DNA of 23,626 bases from a virus: IMG/VR virus record IMGVR_UViG_3300010391_000162, positions 1 to 23,626 of that record. The stretch is one strand, 5' to 3'. The notes under the pieces are model-generated. The model worked only from the letters and a program-made list of their open reading frames with translations. It made no database searches and was not told the DNA's origin. This document shows, one piece after another, positions 1 through 6,779 of the stretch. Numbering within the stretch: the stretch's first letter is position 1; every line of letters starts with the position of its first letter. The position numbers and the translations under genes are program-made.

Positions 1-1
1 C

Positions 2-106
2 ATCAATATTGCGGCGGGCTCGGCAATCGGTCTGCGGGTGATCAACACGGAAGACCTGAGTCTTCAGGATGCCTGGTGCATTGCGAAGTTTTTGATCGTA
101 CCTTAA
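2..106 (+). CDS. 3' end of an unidentified gene (partial)
   Basis: An open frame enters from the left edge and runs 34 codons to a TAA at 104-106. The visible C-terminus ends in AWCIAKFLIVP. I do not recognise the family. A virion protein such as a capsid protein would fit the position just before the connector and tail genes, but nothing in the visible residues proves it. A hairpin-rich non-coding segment starts directly after the stop. Confidence 0.5.
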   Translation: MNIAAGSAIGLRVINTEDLSLQDAWCIAKFLIVP

Positions 107-111
107 AACCA

Positions 112-171
112 CAGGCCTTAAGGCCTGGGCTAGAGAAAAGATTTTCCCTAGCCCAGACGTTAACGGCTGGG
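112..171. repeat. REP-like palindromic repeat: palindrome, linker hairpin, palindrome
   Basis: A perfect 16-bp palindrome, CAGGCCTTAAGGCCTG, lies at 112-127. It is followed by a hairpin with stem GGGCTAG/CTAGCCC (127-133 with 148-154) around an A-rich/T-rich loop. A second, imperfect palindrome lies at 152-171. The same arrangement recurs at 12878-12986, so this is a dispersed element rather than a gene-specific terminator, although it could also stop transcription of the upstream gene. Confidence 0.75.
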
Positions 172-190
172 ATTGAAGTAAGCCCGGCCT

Positions 191-238
191 GAGCGATGAG
201 CCGCGAATCATCGCTCGCGCATCCCGCGTGTACGGGAT
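191..238. repeat. Two tandem hairpins in the non-coding segment
   Basis: The first hairpin has a 9-bp stem, GAGCGATGA (191-199) with TCATCGCTC (208-216), and an 8-nt loop. The second has stem ATCCCG (221-226) with CGGGAT (233-238) and a 6-nt loop. Neither is followed by a T-run, so they look more like mobile repeat DNA than intrinsic terminators. Confidence 0.55.
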
Positions 239-249
239 AAACCTCCTAC

Positions 250-276
250 GGGGCGGTCCCTGGGAGGAGCCGCCCC
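250..276. repeat. GC-rich hairpin
   Basis: GGGGCGG (250-256) pairs with CCGCCCC (270-276), and an inner TCC/GGA extends the stem. There is no T-run downstream. It is part of the hairpin series that fills 107-322. Confidence 0.5.
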
Positions 277-286
277 GCTAAAACAC

Positions 287-318
287 AGCGGCCCAGGGCT
301 TAAGCCCTGGGCTGCCGC
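287..318. repeat. 20-bp palindrome just upstream of the HExxH gene
   Basis: CCCAGGGCTTAAGCCCTGGG at 292-311 is a perfect palindrome, and the identical 20-mer occurs at 12924-12943. AGCGG/CCGCT flanks extend it. It ends a few bases before the ATG at 323, so in the mRNA it would fold next to, and perhaps over, the ribosome landing zone. Confidence 0.75.
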
Positions 319-322
319 TGAA

Positions 323-865
323 ATGAAGAAGCTGCTCCAACTCGCAATGCTGGCCGGCCTGGCGCTGATCTTGCGCGCGCCCGCTGGGGCCTGCGATATT
401 CCGGCCAATGTCCGCATCATCTCCGCGGATCAGTGCGAGACGTGGCGATGGTTCAGCGGCGCCTGGGAGGTAGCCGACAAACGGATGTGGGTATGGGCGC
501 AACTGGAGAGTTTTATGTTCGGACAACCGAGCCGCTTCCGACCCAGAGAACTTCCCGAGGTCGTGCTGGAAGAGCATCCCGGCGAATATTTCTGGGATCC
601 GCGTTACCAAGGTTACGTCTACGGATCGTTTTGGTCTTTGGAGCAGCCTCCGCGCATCCACTACGCCGCTGAGACAAAGCACGTTCTTTCCCACGAAACG
701 GATCATTTCCGCTGGTGGATCGAGAGAGAAAGATTCGGTATAGAGGCCTGGGTCAACGTGGGGCATCTCAACAAACATGACCCCTACTTCGGCATGGGGG
801 AGAAGCTGAATTCGTTCTTCTATTGTCCGTTTCCGGGATGGGGGTCATGCTCACTAGAACCGTAA
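323..865 (+). CDS. Exported small protein with HExxH motif (candidate zinc metallopeptidase)
   Basis: This is a 180-residue ORF. Residues 1-24 form a signal peptide: a KK start, a hydrophobic core and an AGAC end that could be a poor lipobox or a signal peptidase I site. Residues 124-128 read HETDH, a match to the HExxH zinc-binding motif of gluzincins and metzincins. The surrounding helix is rich in aromatic and charged residues, and downstream Glu and His residues could supply a third ligand. I do not recognise a named family. There is no strong Shine-Dalgarno; a palindromic repeat ends just before the start. The 3' end overlaps the next gene. The function could be local peptidoglycan or protein cleavage by the virion, or modification of the lysogen surface; both are inference. 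The five-residue motif can occur by chance. Confidence 0.6.
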   Translation: MKKLLQLAMLAGLALILRAPAGACDIPANVRIISADQCETWRWFSGAWEVADKRMWVWAQLESFMFGQPSRFRPRELPEVVLEEHPGEYFWDPRYQGYVYGSFWSLEQPPRIHYAAETKHVLSHETDHFRWWIERERFGIEAWVNVGHLNKHDPYFGMGEKLNSFFYCPFPGWGSCSLEP

Positions 866-2937
866 AGTTCATTCTCTTTTGGCTGCTCCTCGCCGCGCCG
901 GGCTTCATCCTGAGCGAAGTCGAAGCGTGGGGGACTTGGGGCAGCGTCGGCAGCTTGCTCACGGCCAACAGCAAAGTCTCCGAGTCTACGAAGGTATTCA
1001 ACTTCTCCGCCACCTGCGAAGCGGGCAACGTCTGTGTCTGCGTCGTTGCGGCGGACAATGACGGCAACGGAACAGCCGACGATATAAACCTAATCACGGA
1101 TGCTGCGGGCAATACCTGGGTCGAAGCGATAGAACATGAATTTGATCCAGGAGCGGCCGGCGCTGGCGTCAGCGCCGCCGTACAATATACGAAACCTACG
1201 ACGGACATCACCACGGCGACCAACGTTACGGTGAATTTAGCGTCGGCCAGAACCGCCAAAGGCATCTCTTGTTGGGAATACACGATTGGAGCGGGAGCTA
1301 CAGTTTCTACGGCTTGCACGTTTGAAACCGGGACTACAGGCGTCGCCGGAACTGATCAGTGCACCGCATCGAGCGGCAATCGGGAGCACTTAGCGGTAAT
1401 GGGAGTGGGGCTTGAATTCCCAGACGCTACCTGCACAGGCCAAGTAAGCAGCACCTGTTTCACGGTAACCAGTTCTAATACTACGGGCGGAGGGAATGCC
1501 GGCAACATGGCGGCAAAAGGGGCATTCCTGATACAAACCAGCGCGACACCGCAGGCCGGAATGAGTTACACGGAAAGTGGCTCCGATTTTTCCGTAGCGC
1601 TTGCGGCGCTGGATGAGGATGTCGCAGGGACGAATTACACTCGCTCCGCGTCGGACGAAGTCCGGGCGGCCGAAGCGCAGCTCCGCGCCCTGGGCGTCAA
1701 GATCAGTGATGCTCTCCGCGTTGCCGAAGCGCAGCAGCGTGCTTTGGGGATTACTGCCCTCGGGGATGCGGTCGGCGTTGCGGAGCTGACCAGCGGCAGC
1801 CGGGGCGTGCCTGTGGCCGCCTCCGAAAGCCTGGCGACAGCGGAGACGACTGCCAGATTGGGGACCTATTTTATTGCCACTGCCGACAGCAATGCCCCGC
1901 TGGAGCTGCCAGCGCGCAGCGCCGGGCTTTTTCTCTCCGTCTCCGATCTGGTGGGCGTCAATGAGAGCCAGGCACAGCAGCGCGGCAAAGGCGTCAGCGT
2001 TGCCGACAATCTGGCCATCTCTGATCTGGGAAGTTACCGCGCCGGCCGTGTGGTGGCAACCGCCGATTCCACAGGTGTAGCTGAATCGCTGGCACGCGCG
2101 GCCGGCTACCATACCGCCTCGGCCGACGATCTCCGAATCGCCGAGCAACAAGCTTTGAATTTCGGCCAGGGCCGCCTGGTCTCGGACAATCTGGCGCTCA
2201 GCGATTCCCCTGGAAGCCTGGCGGCGCATTTTGCGGCGCCTGCGGATTCAGCCGTTGCCAGCGACACGAGCGCGCGGCTGGCGGGGTTGCATACCGCGAC
2301 GAGCGACAGCGTCAGGATTGCCGAGACACAGGCGCAACAATCGGGCCAGGGCCGCCTGGTCTCAGACAATCTGGCGGCGCAAGATGCGGCCGCATCGTTG
2401 GCCGCGCATCTCGCCACCACCTCGGAAACCAATCCAGCGCTCGATTCCAGTAGCCGCAGCGCCGGGCACTTTGCGGCAGTTTCCGACCTGGCCGGTGTCA
2501 GTGAAACGCAGGCGCAACAAGCCGGCCAGGGCCGCCTGGTCGCGGACAATTTGGTTGTGAGCGATCTGGCTGCGCGGCTCGGAACACACTTTGCCCCGGC
2601 CTCGGAGGCCGGGACCTTCGCGGACTCGGCGGCGCGGTTGGGCTCCCACTTCGCTGTCGCCAGCGACAGCGCGCCCGCGCTCGATTCCACGGCCCGGATG
2701 GCGGCGCTTTTTATTGCGCGAAGCGATCTGCTGGCTTTGGCCGATGTCGGCACCTATTTCTGCACGGGCGAGAACTGCGTTCACGATTTTGTGCGGCAGG
2801 CCAGTGAGTTTCTGGGCTTGAGCGAATCGGGGCGGCGGTCGCTCTATGTTCCGCGCATCTTCGGCTCAGTGCCGGGGCGCATCACGGAGGGCGCCGTGCC
2901 CGGGCGCGTCAAGGAAGGAACGGCGCCGGCAAGATGA
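847..2937 (+). CDS. Repeat-rich fibre-like surface protein
   Basis: The protein is 696 residues from ATG 847. The frame opens upstream at ATG 823, but 847 follows a G-rich stretch and begins directly with a signal-like segment. Roughly residues 30-255 look like an all-beta globular domain with Cys, Thr and Gly-rich strands. Residues from about 260 to 640 are tandem repeats of about 20 residues built around SD/AD-x-L/V-x-x-x-E/D. Three of these make a 60-residue (180-bp) super-repeat. The tail contains a CxxxxC pair (CTGENC). It overlaps the HExxH gene by 19 bp. The signal-like N-terminus (FILSEVEAW) is encoded by a dispersed repeat. A head fibre, a tail fibre or a lysogen surface adhesin would all fit; the sequence alone does not decide. 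Confidence 0.6.
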   Translation: MLTRTVKFILFWLLLAAPGFILSEVEAWGTWGSVGSLLTANSKVSESTKVFNFSATCEAGNVCVCVVAADNDGNGTADDINLITDAAGNTWVEAIEHEFDPGAAGAGVSAAVQYTKPTTDITTATNVTVNLASARTAKGISCWEYTIGAGATVSTACTFETGTTGVAGTDQCTASSGNREHLAVMGVGLEFPDATCTGQVSSTCFTVTSSNTTGGGNAGNMAAKGAFLIQTSATPQAGMSYTESGSDFSVALAALDEDVAGTNYTRSASDEVRAAEAQLRALGVKISDALRVAEAQQRALGITALGDAVGVAELTSGSRGVPVAASESLATAETTARLGTYFIATADSNAPLELPARSAGLFLSVSDLVGVNESQAQQRGKGVSVADNLAISDLGSYRAGRVVATADSTGVAESLARAAGYHTASADDLRIAEQQALNFGQGRLVSDNLALSDSPGSLAAHFAAPADSAVASDTSARLAGLHTATSDSVRIAETQAQQSGQGRLVSDNLAAQDAAASLAAHLATTSETNPALDSSSRSAGHFAAVSDLAGVSETQAQQAGQGRLVADNLVVSDLAARLGTHFAPASEAGTFADSAARLGSHFAVASDSAPALDSTARMAALFIARSDLLALADVGTYFCTGENCVHDFVRQASEFLGLSESGRRSLYVPRIFGSVPGRITEGAVPGRVKEGTAPAR
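904..931. repeat. Dispersed 'TCCTGAGCGAAGTCGAAG' repeat inside a coding region
   Basis: This segment matches a short interspersed repeat that I know from many bacterial intergenic regions. Here it is read in frame as FILSEVEAW and forms the end of the signal-like segment of the 847-2937 protein. Related elements are seen at 2997-3037 and 8631-8660. Confidence 0.6.
1984..2703 (+). repeat. 180-bp tandem coding repeats (about four copies)
   Basis: The block GGCCAGGGCCGCCTGGTC recurs at about 2164, 2344 and 2524, exactly 180 bp apart. A diverged copy begins at about 1984. Each unit encodes 60 residues made of three sub-repeats of about 20. Near-identity at DNA level in part of the unit suggests recent duplication or ongoing recombination. 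Confidence 0.85.
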
Positions 2938-2964
2938 GAAATGATTAGTCCAAAAGGAGAACCA

Positions 2965-4044
2965 ATGAAAAATCAACGGAGCCGCGACCGCCATTCGACT
3001 TTCGCTCATGGTCCTGAGCGTGAGCCGAAGGGCAAGGGAGCGGTTGCTCAAATCAAAAGCAGATTCCTCGCGTTGCTCGGAATGACAGCGGTGCTGACGT
3101 GGTGTCCGGCCCTGCACGCGCAGGGCGTGGAGGGTCTGGGCGGGCAGGACAGTGCCAGCGTGGTCATCACCCGTGCCCCAAATGGCGAACTCCGAACCGC
3201 GAATCCCGAGCTTTATTTTGGCCAGCCGCATCCCTACCACGTCGTGGCGCGGCATCCCAAAGCCGGCTGCGCGGTGACCGAAGAGTGCGGCGAAATCTTC
3301 ATGGATTATTGGGCCAAGAATCTCCGCACCACCGCCGGGACCAACTGGCAAGCGGATGTGATGTGCAAGCTCAGCGCGCCTCCGGCGCAGTGCAATTACC
3401 TGGCGCTGACCAATACCGCCATCACTCCGGCCATTGCCGACACCACGCTTTCCGGCGAGATCGTGATCAACGGCTTGGAGCGCGCCCAGGCGACTTACAC
3501 CAACACCTCGGCGGGCCTCGCCACGCCTGCCGCGCCTACAGTTACGGTGCGCGGGACCACGGGCGCGGTCAGCTATTGGTACTGGGTGGCAGCCTGCAAT
3601 TCGCAGGGCTGTACGGTGCTCTCGACCGCAGGCACCACCACCACGGCCAACGCCACGCTGTCGAACACCAACTACGACGATGTGTCCTGGACGGCGATTA
3701 CCGGCGCGACCAGCTACAAAGTCTGGCGGACGACGTCGGCCAGCGCGCCGACGGGAACCGTCGCCAACAAAGTTCAGAACGCCTCGTTCTGCAACGGGAC
3801 CGCCTGCCGCGCCTACGACATCTCGAACACGCTGGATACGGATACTGTGGCGGCGTCGCAGCAGACCTTTGCGGGCGTCTTAACCCTGGTGAAGACCTGG
3901 ACGGCGACGGCGACGCAATCGGCGCAGGCTTTTGGCGTGTTCAACGCATCGTCGGCCGGGACGCTGTGCTTTGAGGGCACATTCACGCAGGCCACGCTGA
4001 ACGCCAACGACACGTTGCAGTTGACCGAGACGATCTATTTCTAA
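2965..4044 (+). CDS. Phage virion structural protein with inserted FN3-like domain
   Basis: The protein is 359 residues from ATG 2965, preceded by AAGGAGA at 2954-2960; the upstream ATG 2941 lacks such a site. The N-terminal 50 residues are repeat-derived and end in a hydrophobic segment plus AHAQ, which looks like a signal peptidase site. The body resembles a siphovirus structural domain: LALTNTAITP, a DTTLSGEI strand, then near the C-terminus VFNASSAGTLCFE and a final LTETIYF strand. Between these halves, about residues 187-265, lies an FN3-like module (PAAPTVTV, SYWYWVAACNSQG, ITGATSYKVWR). The same module occurs in the spike at 18422-21376. Probable role: a virion surface or tail-associated protein. 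Confidence 0.65.
   Translation: MKNQRSRDRHSTFAHGPEREPKGKGAVAQIKSRFLALLGMTAVLTWCPALHAQGVEGLGGQDSASVVITRAPNGELRTANPELYFGQPHPYHVVARHPKAGCAVTEECGEIFMDYWAKNLRTTAGTNWQADVMCKLSAPPAQCNYLALTNTAITPAIADTTLSGEIVINGLERAQATYTNTSAGLATPAAPTVTVRGTTGAVSYWYWVAACNSQGCTVLSTAGTTTTANATLSNTNYDDVSWTAITGATSYKVWRTTSASAPTGTVANKVQNASFCNGTACRAYDISNTLDTDTVAASQQTFAGVLTLVKTWTATATQSAQAFGVFNASSAGTLCFEGTFTQATLNANDTLQLTETIYF
2997..3037. repeat. Dispersed repeat inside coding sequence
   Basis: This is a CTGAGCGTGAGCCGAAGGGC-type element of a common short interspersed family, read in frame near the N-terminus of the 2965-4044 protein. It is related to the element at 904-931. Confidence 0.5.
3058..3089. repeat. Dispersed 'GATTCCTCGCxxxGCTCGGAATGACAGC' family repeat, copy 1
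   Basis: This element, about 32 bp long, is nearly identical to 6712-6743 and related to 14271-14302 and 15100-15137. Here it is in frame and encodes SRFLALLGMTA, the first half of the hydrophobic export-like segment of the structural protein. Confidence 0.85.
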
Positions 4045-4101
4045 TGCCTCCGCGATCGCTCCGGCTGGGCGGAGCTGGGAGCTCGAAAGGGTACGCAGTA
4101 C

Positions 4102-5091
4102 ATGCGGATTTACAAACGTCCGGCGCCGGAAAAGCTCGTCGCTTCGCTTGATTTTCTGCCGGCGACGGGCGCCGTAACAATTACGTTGGTAAGCGTTACG
4201 GCGAAGAATCTAGCGACCGGCGTGGATGCTACCGCCGCCATCATTGCCGCCGACCCCGCGCCAGTCGTGCTGCCAGGCACGCAGAAGGTGGCTTTTGCCG
4301 TGCAGGGCGGAATCCTGGGAGAACACTACTCCATTGAAATCACCGTCACCGTCGCCGATGGCCAGGAATACAAGGATTACGCTTTCCTGGAGATCATTGC
4401 GGAAAACTTTGAGCTGTTCCGCAAGCTGGTCGCGGACCGCATCCAGGATGGCGCGACGAAGCTCGCCCAGCCCGCCATTGACGCCTGCATCGTCAAGGCG
4501 CTGCGGGGGCGCTACGCCCAGGCGCGCCCGCTGGTGCGCATCAAAGACTTCGCCGGGGACGGCCTGGTGTTCGAATACGCGGTGGATGCGACGGCGTTTC
4601 CCGACTGGGTGGATGGCGCCAGCTTCATCGGCCGGATCGAGTATCCGGCGGGTGAGAAGACCCCTGTATATCTCGACGGCGACGACTGGCTCTATCCGGT
4701 GCGGATCAGCTCCACGGTAAAAAAGCTGCGGCTGTTGACAACGATCCCGCAGACGGGGAAGACTTTGCGGATCCAGTATTCAGTCCCGCAAAAGACGGAT
4801 GCTTCCACCATTCCGGCGGCGGACTTGGAGGGCGCCGCCGATCTGGCGGCTTCCTATGCCTGCGTGGAGCTGGCGGCGGCCTATAACCAGTTGGTGGACC
4901 CGATGTTCGGCGCGCCCACGGACGCTGCGCACCAGACGAAATCGCAGCATTATCTGACGCTGGCGAAAAAGTACGAAGGGCAATTCGAGGCGGCATTCGG
5001 CCTCGATGCGGAAGTAAAGCAGCCGCCGGCCACAGCCTGGCGGGAGTGGCCCGCGCAGGGAGGCGGCGGGGAAAGCGCCATGACGCATTGA
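4102..5091 (+). CDS. Head-tail connector-like virion protein, two-domain
   Basis: The 329-residue product begins at ATG 4102. Residues 1-110 are beta-rich (LDFLPATGAVTITLVSV ... YSIEITVTVADGQEYKDYAFLEI), like the short adaptor proteins common in phage head-tail regions. Residues 110-300 contain a predicted helical start (KLVADRIQDGATKLAQPAID), a beta core, and a final helical pair (LAASYACVELAAAYNQLVDP, HYLTLAKKYEGQFEAAF) typical of connector and adaptor proteins. The position before the HK97-gp10-like gene supports a neck role. A 57-bp spacer with a small hairpin (4058-4075) precedes it. The family call rests on remembered patterns, so the connector name is moderate confidence. Confidence 0.6.
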   Translation: MRIYKRPAPEKLVASLDFLPATGAVTITLVSVTAKNLATGVDATAAIIAADPAPVVLPGTQKVAFAVQGGILGEHYSIEITVTVADGQEYKDYAFLEIIAENFELFRKLVADRIQDGATKLAQPAIDACIVKALRGRYAQARPLVRIKDFAGDGLVFEYAVDATAFPDWVDGASFIGRIEYPAGEKTPVYLDGDDWLYPVRISSTVKKLRLLTTIPQTGKTLRIQYSVPQKTDASTIPAADLEGAADLAASYACVELAAAYNQLVDPMFGAPTDAAHQTKSQHYLTLAKKYEGQFEAAFGLDAEVKQPPATAWREWPAQGGGGESAMTH

Positions 5092-5132
5092 AAGCAGGAG
5101 TCAGGAGCCAAAGGTCAGGAGCGAGGAGAAGA

Positions 5133-5357
5133 ATGAAACCAAGCATCGGACGGATCGTGATCTTCCACGTCAAAGAGATGGAGGGCGATATTAACAATGG
5201 AGCGCTGGAAGCCCCAGCCATGATCCTGCGGGTCTGGAACGATACCTGCGTGAATCTTCGGGTTTTTTTTGATGGAGATGGTTGTCTGACTGAATTCAAA
5301 AGCTCGGCCACGAACGGATCTGAGCCGGGGCAATGGAGCTGGCCGGAGCGGGTTTGA
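5133..5357 (+). CDS. Small conserved phage protein (74 aa, SH3-like appearance)
   Basis: The start is ATG 5133 behind AGGAGAA (5124-5130); an in-frame start at 5046 would overlap the previous gene and lacks such a site. The product begins MKPSIGRIVIFHV, has a central NLRVFFDGDG strand and ends GQWSWPERV. This layout (KPSxGRIV at the start, NLxVFxDG in the middle, TWxWPE at the end) is a small protein type that I recognise from many phage genomes. Its function is unknown; it probably folds as a small beta barrel. It sits between neck genes, so an accessory virion or assembly role is possible. Confidence 0.75.
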   Translation: MKPSIGRIVIFHVKEMEGDINNGALEAPAMILRVWNDTCVNLRVFFDGDGCLTEFKSSATNGSEPGQWSWPERV

Positions 5358-5368
5358 TTTCGCGACTG

Positions 5369-5384
5369 CCCCGGCTCGCCGGGG
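5369..5384. repeat. CCCCGGC/GCCGGGG palindrome
   Basis: A 7-bp stem with a 2-nt loop lies between two genes. Related palindromes occur at 8753-8772 (inside a gene) and 23371-23386. It is followed by AGGAGCG repeats that lie in the Shine-Dalgarno region of the next gene. Confidence 0.6.
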
Positions 5385-5409
5385 CCAGGAGCGCAGGAGC
5401 GCCAAAAGC

Positions 5410-5937
5410 GTGCTGGATTTGAAAGTAACGCTGAACGCGGAGAAGGTGAAGCTGCTGCTGGAGAAGGCGCCGGAGGAATTGCGCGCGGCGATTGAGCTGG
5501 GCTCCGCAAAACTGCTTTCCGAAATGCAGCGCACCGCGCAGTCGATCCTGGAGGGGCATACGCCCTACCCGGCAGTGGCCTTCGGGAACCTGGTGCGCGG
5601 CATTGATTTTGAAGTGGCCACACAGCCGCCGCTGGGCGGGCTGCTGTTCGTGAAGCCGCCTGCGGACGTTTACGCGCTGCCGGTGGAGACCGGCACGCGG
5701 CCGCATTTCCCGCCCACGGCGGCGCTGCTGCCGTGGATTCTGAAAAAGTTTCCGGGAGCCGAGGAGAAGCAGGCCAAGTCGTTCGCGTTTCTGATTGCTC
5801 GGAAGATCAGCAAGGTCGGCACCAAGGGCGTCTTCTTTTTCGAGCGGACGCGCGCGGCGCACGAGGGCGACGCTGCGGCGGCGTACGAAGAATTTCTGGA
5901 CGCCGCGATTGCGCGCCTGGAGGCCTCCGGCCCGTAG
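5410..5937 (+). CDS. HK97 gp10-like tail completion / head-tail joining protein
   Basis: The product is 175 residues from a GTG start at 5410. N-terminal residues 1-40 form a helix (NAEKVKLLLEKAPEELRAAI). The middle contains VETGTRPHFPPTAALLPWILKKF, where ETGTRPH followed by a W-containing helix is a hallmark of HK97-gp10-type proteins. The end has FFERTRAAH and a final helix. Size fits the family (about 130-175 residues). These proteins sit at the neck or tail end and join head to tail in siphoviruses. Neighbours agree: connector-like genes before, terminator-like and tube genes after. Confidence 0.75.
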   Translation: MLDLKVTLNAEKVKLLLEKAPEELRAAIELGSAKLLSEMQRTAQSILEGHTPYPAVAFGNLVRGIDFEVATQPPLGGLLFVKPPADVYALPVETGTRPHFPPTAALLPWILKKFPGAEEKQAKSFAFLIARKISKVGTKGVFFFERTRAAHEGDAAAAYEEFLDAAIARLEASGP

Positions 5938-5979
5938 TGCGCTCGCTGTCGCTGTGCTCCTGCTCGCGGAGGTTAGCTC

Positions 5980-6435
5980 GTGGCATTGACGAACATCGTT
6001 GACGAGATCGTGCTGAAGATCCAGGCCGTGCCGGGAATCGGGAGGGTCTACGGCTACCAGGACTACGCCGACTCGGAAGCGGCAGTGAAGGAAAAATACG
6101 TGTCCGGCGGCATCATTCACCTCTGGATCGTGACGCGGGAAGCTACCGCCGTTGAGGACGTTGGGAATCACAGCCGCCACCGCCACAAGATTGCGATCGT
6201 GGGTTTCCGCGCGGTAGAGAACAATCCTGACGGGGAGCAGCGCCACCAGGACCTGGTCGAGCTGGTGCGGGCGATCTTCGATGCCCAGGGCTCCAGGCAT
6301 CTGGCGAACCAGGCCGGATGGGTGCGCACGCCGATGCAGGTGGAAGAGTTCAGCCAGGCCGTGTTTTTGAAAATCGGCTTGTGTTGGTACGCCAAGCTCA
6401 GTTTGGAAGTGGAGCAGGAACGGATCGGCGGCTAA
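5980..6435 (+). CDS. Tail terminator-like protein
   Basis: The 151-residue product starts at GTG 5980 with GGAGG at 5968-5972, a 7-nt spacing, which settles the start. It opens with a helix (LTNIVDEIVLKIQAVPGIGRVYGYQDY), then alternating strands and a second helix (HQDLVELVRAIFD), the alpha/beta layout of small tail-terminator proteins. It lies directly before the tail tube region and after the gp10-like gene, the usual place for this role. The fold assignment is inference from pattern and order. Confidence 0.6.
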   Translation: MALTNIVDEIVLKIQAVPGIGRVYGYQDYADSEAAVKEKYVSGGIIHLWIVTREATAVEDVGNHSRHRHKIAIVGFRAVENNPDGEQRHQDLVELVRAIFDAQGSRHLANQAGWVRTPMQVEEFSQAVFLKIGLCWYAKLSLEVEQERIGG

Positions 6436-6504
6436 TCGCCGGGCAATGCGCAGCGGCTTCCGATGGTCGCCGCCGCGAAGGCAAGAGCAGAGAGGCATAG
6501 AGCC

Positions 6505-6705
6505 ATGAAAGTCAGATTCAAACAGGAAGTGGAAGCGCCGGTGATCAAGATCAGCGGCGCGGGGGGATATTCGCGCGAGTTCAAGCGCGAGGAGCAGCCC
6601 TTCGAGGCGACGGAGCTGGAAGCCGCGGTGCTCGAATCCAGCGGGCTGTTTGAGACAGTTCCGGAGCCACTGCCCTTCGCGGCTGCGGAAAAAGACGCGG
6701 CGTAA
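6505..6705 (+). CDS. Small phage tail-region protein (66 aa)
   Basis: The start is taken at ATG 6505 (MKVRFKQEVEAPVIKI). The frame is open from 6463, but that extension reads through repeat-like sequence. The product has a short beta start, SREFKREEQPFEATELEAAVLESSGLFE in the middle and an acidic, proline-containing end. Small proteins of this pattern often precede the major tail protein in siphoviruses. I know no defined function. Confidence 0.6.
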   Translation: MKVRFKQEVEAPVIKISGAGGYSREFKREEQPFEATELEAAVLESSGLFETVPEPLPFAAAEKDAA

Positions 6706-6711
6706 AACAGA

Positions 6712-6743
6712 AGCAGATTCCTCGCTGCGCTCGGAATGACAGC
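6712..6743. repeat. Dispersed 'GATTCCTCGCxxxGCTCGGAATGACAGC' family repeat, copy 2
   Basis: This copy is nearly identical to 3058-3089 but lies in the intergenic space before the major tail protein gene. It adds no coding sequence here, and the tail gene has its own Shine-Dalgarno further downstream. Confidence 0.85.
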
Positions 6744-6779
6744 AGGGGGAATCGGGATGATAGCAAAGGAGAATAAGCC

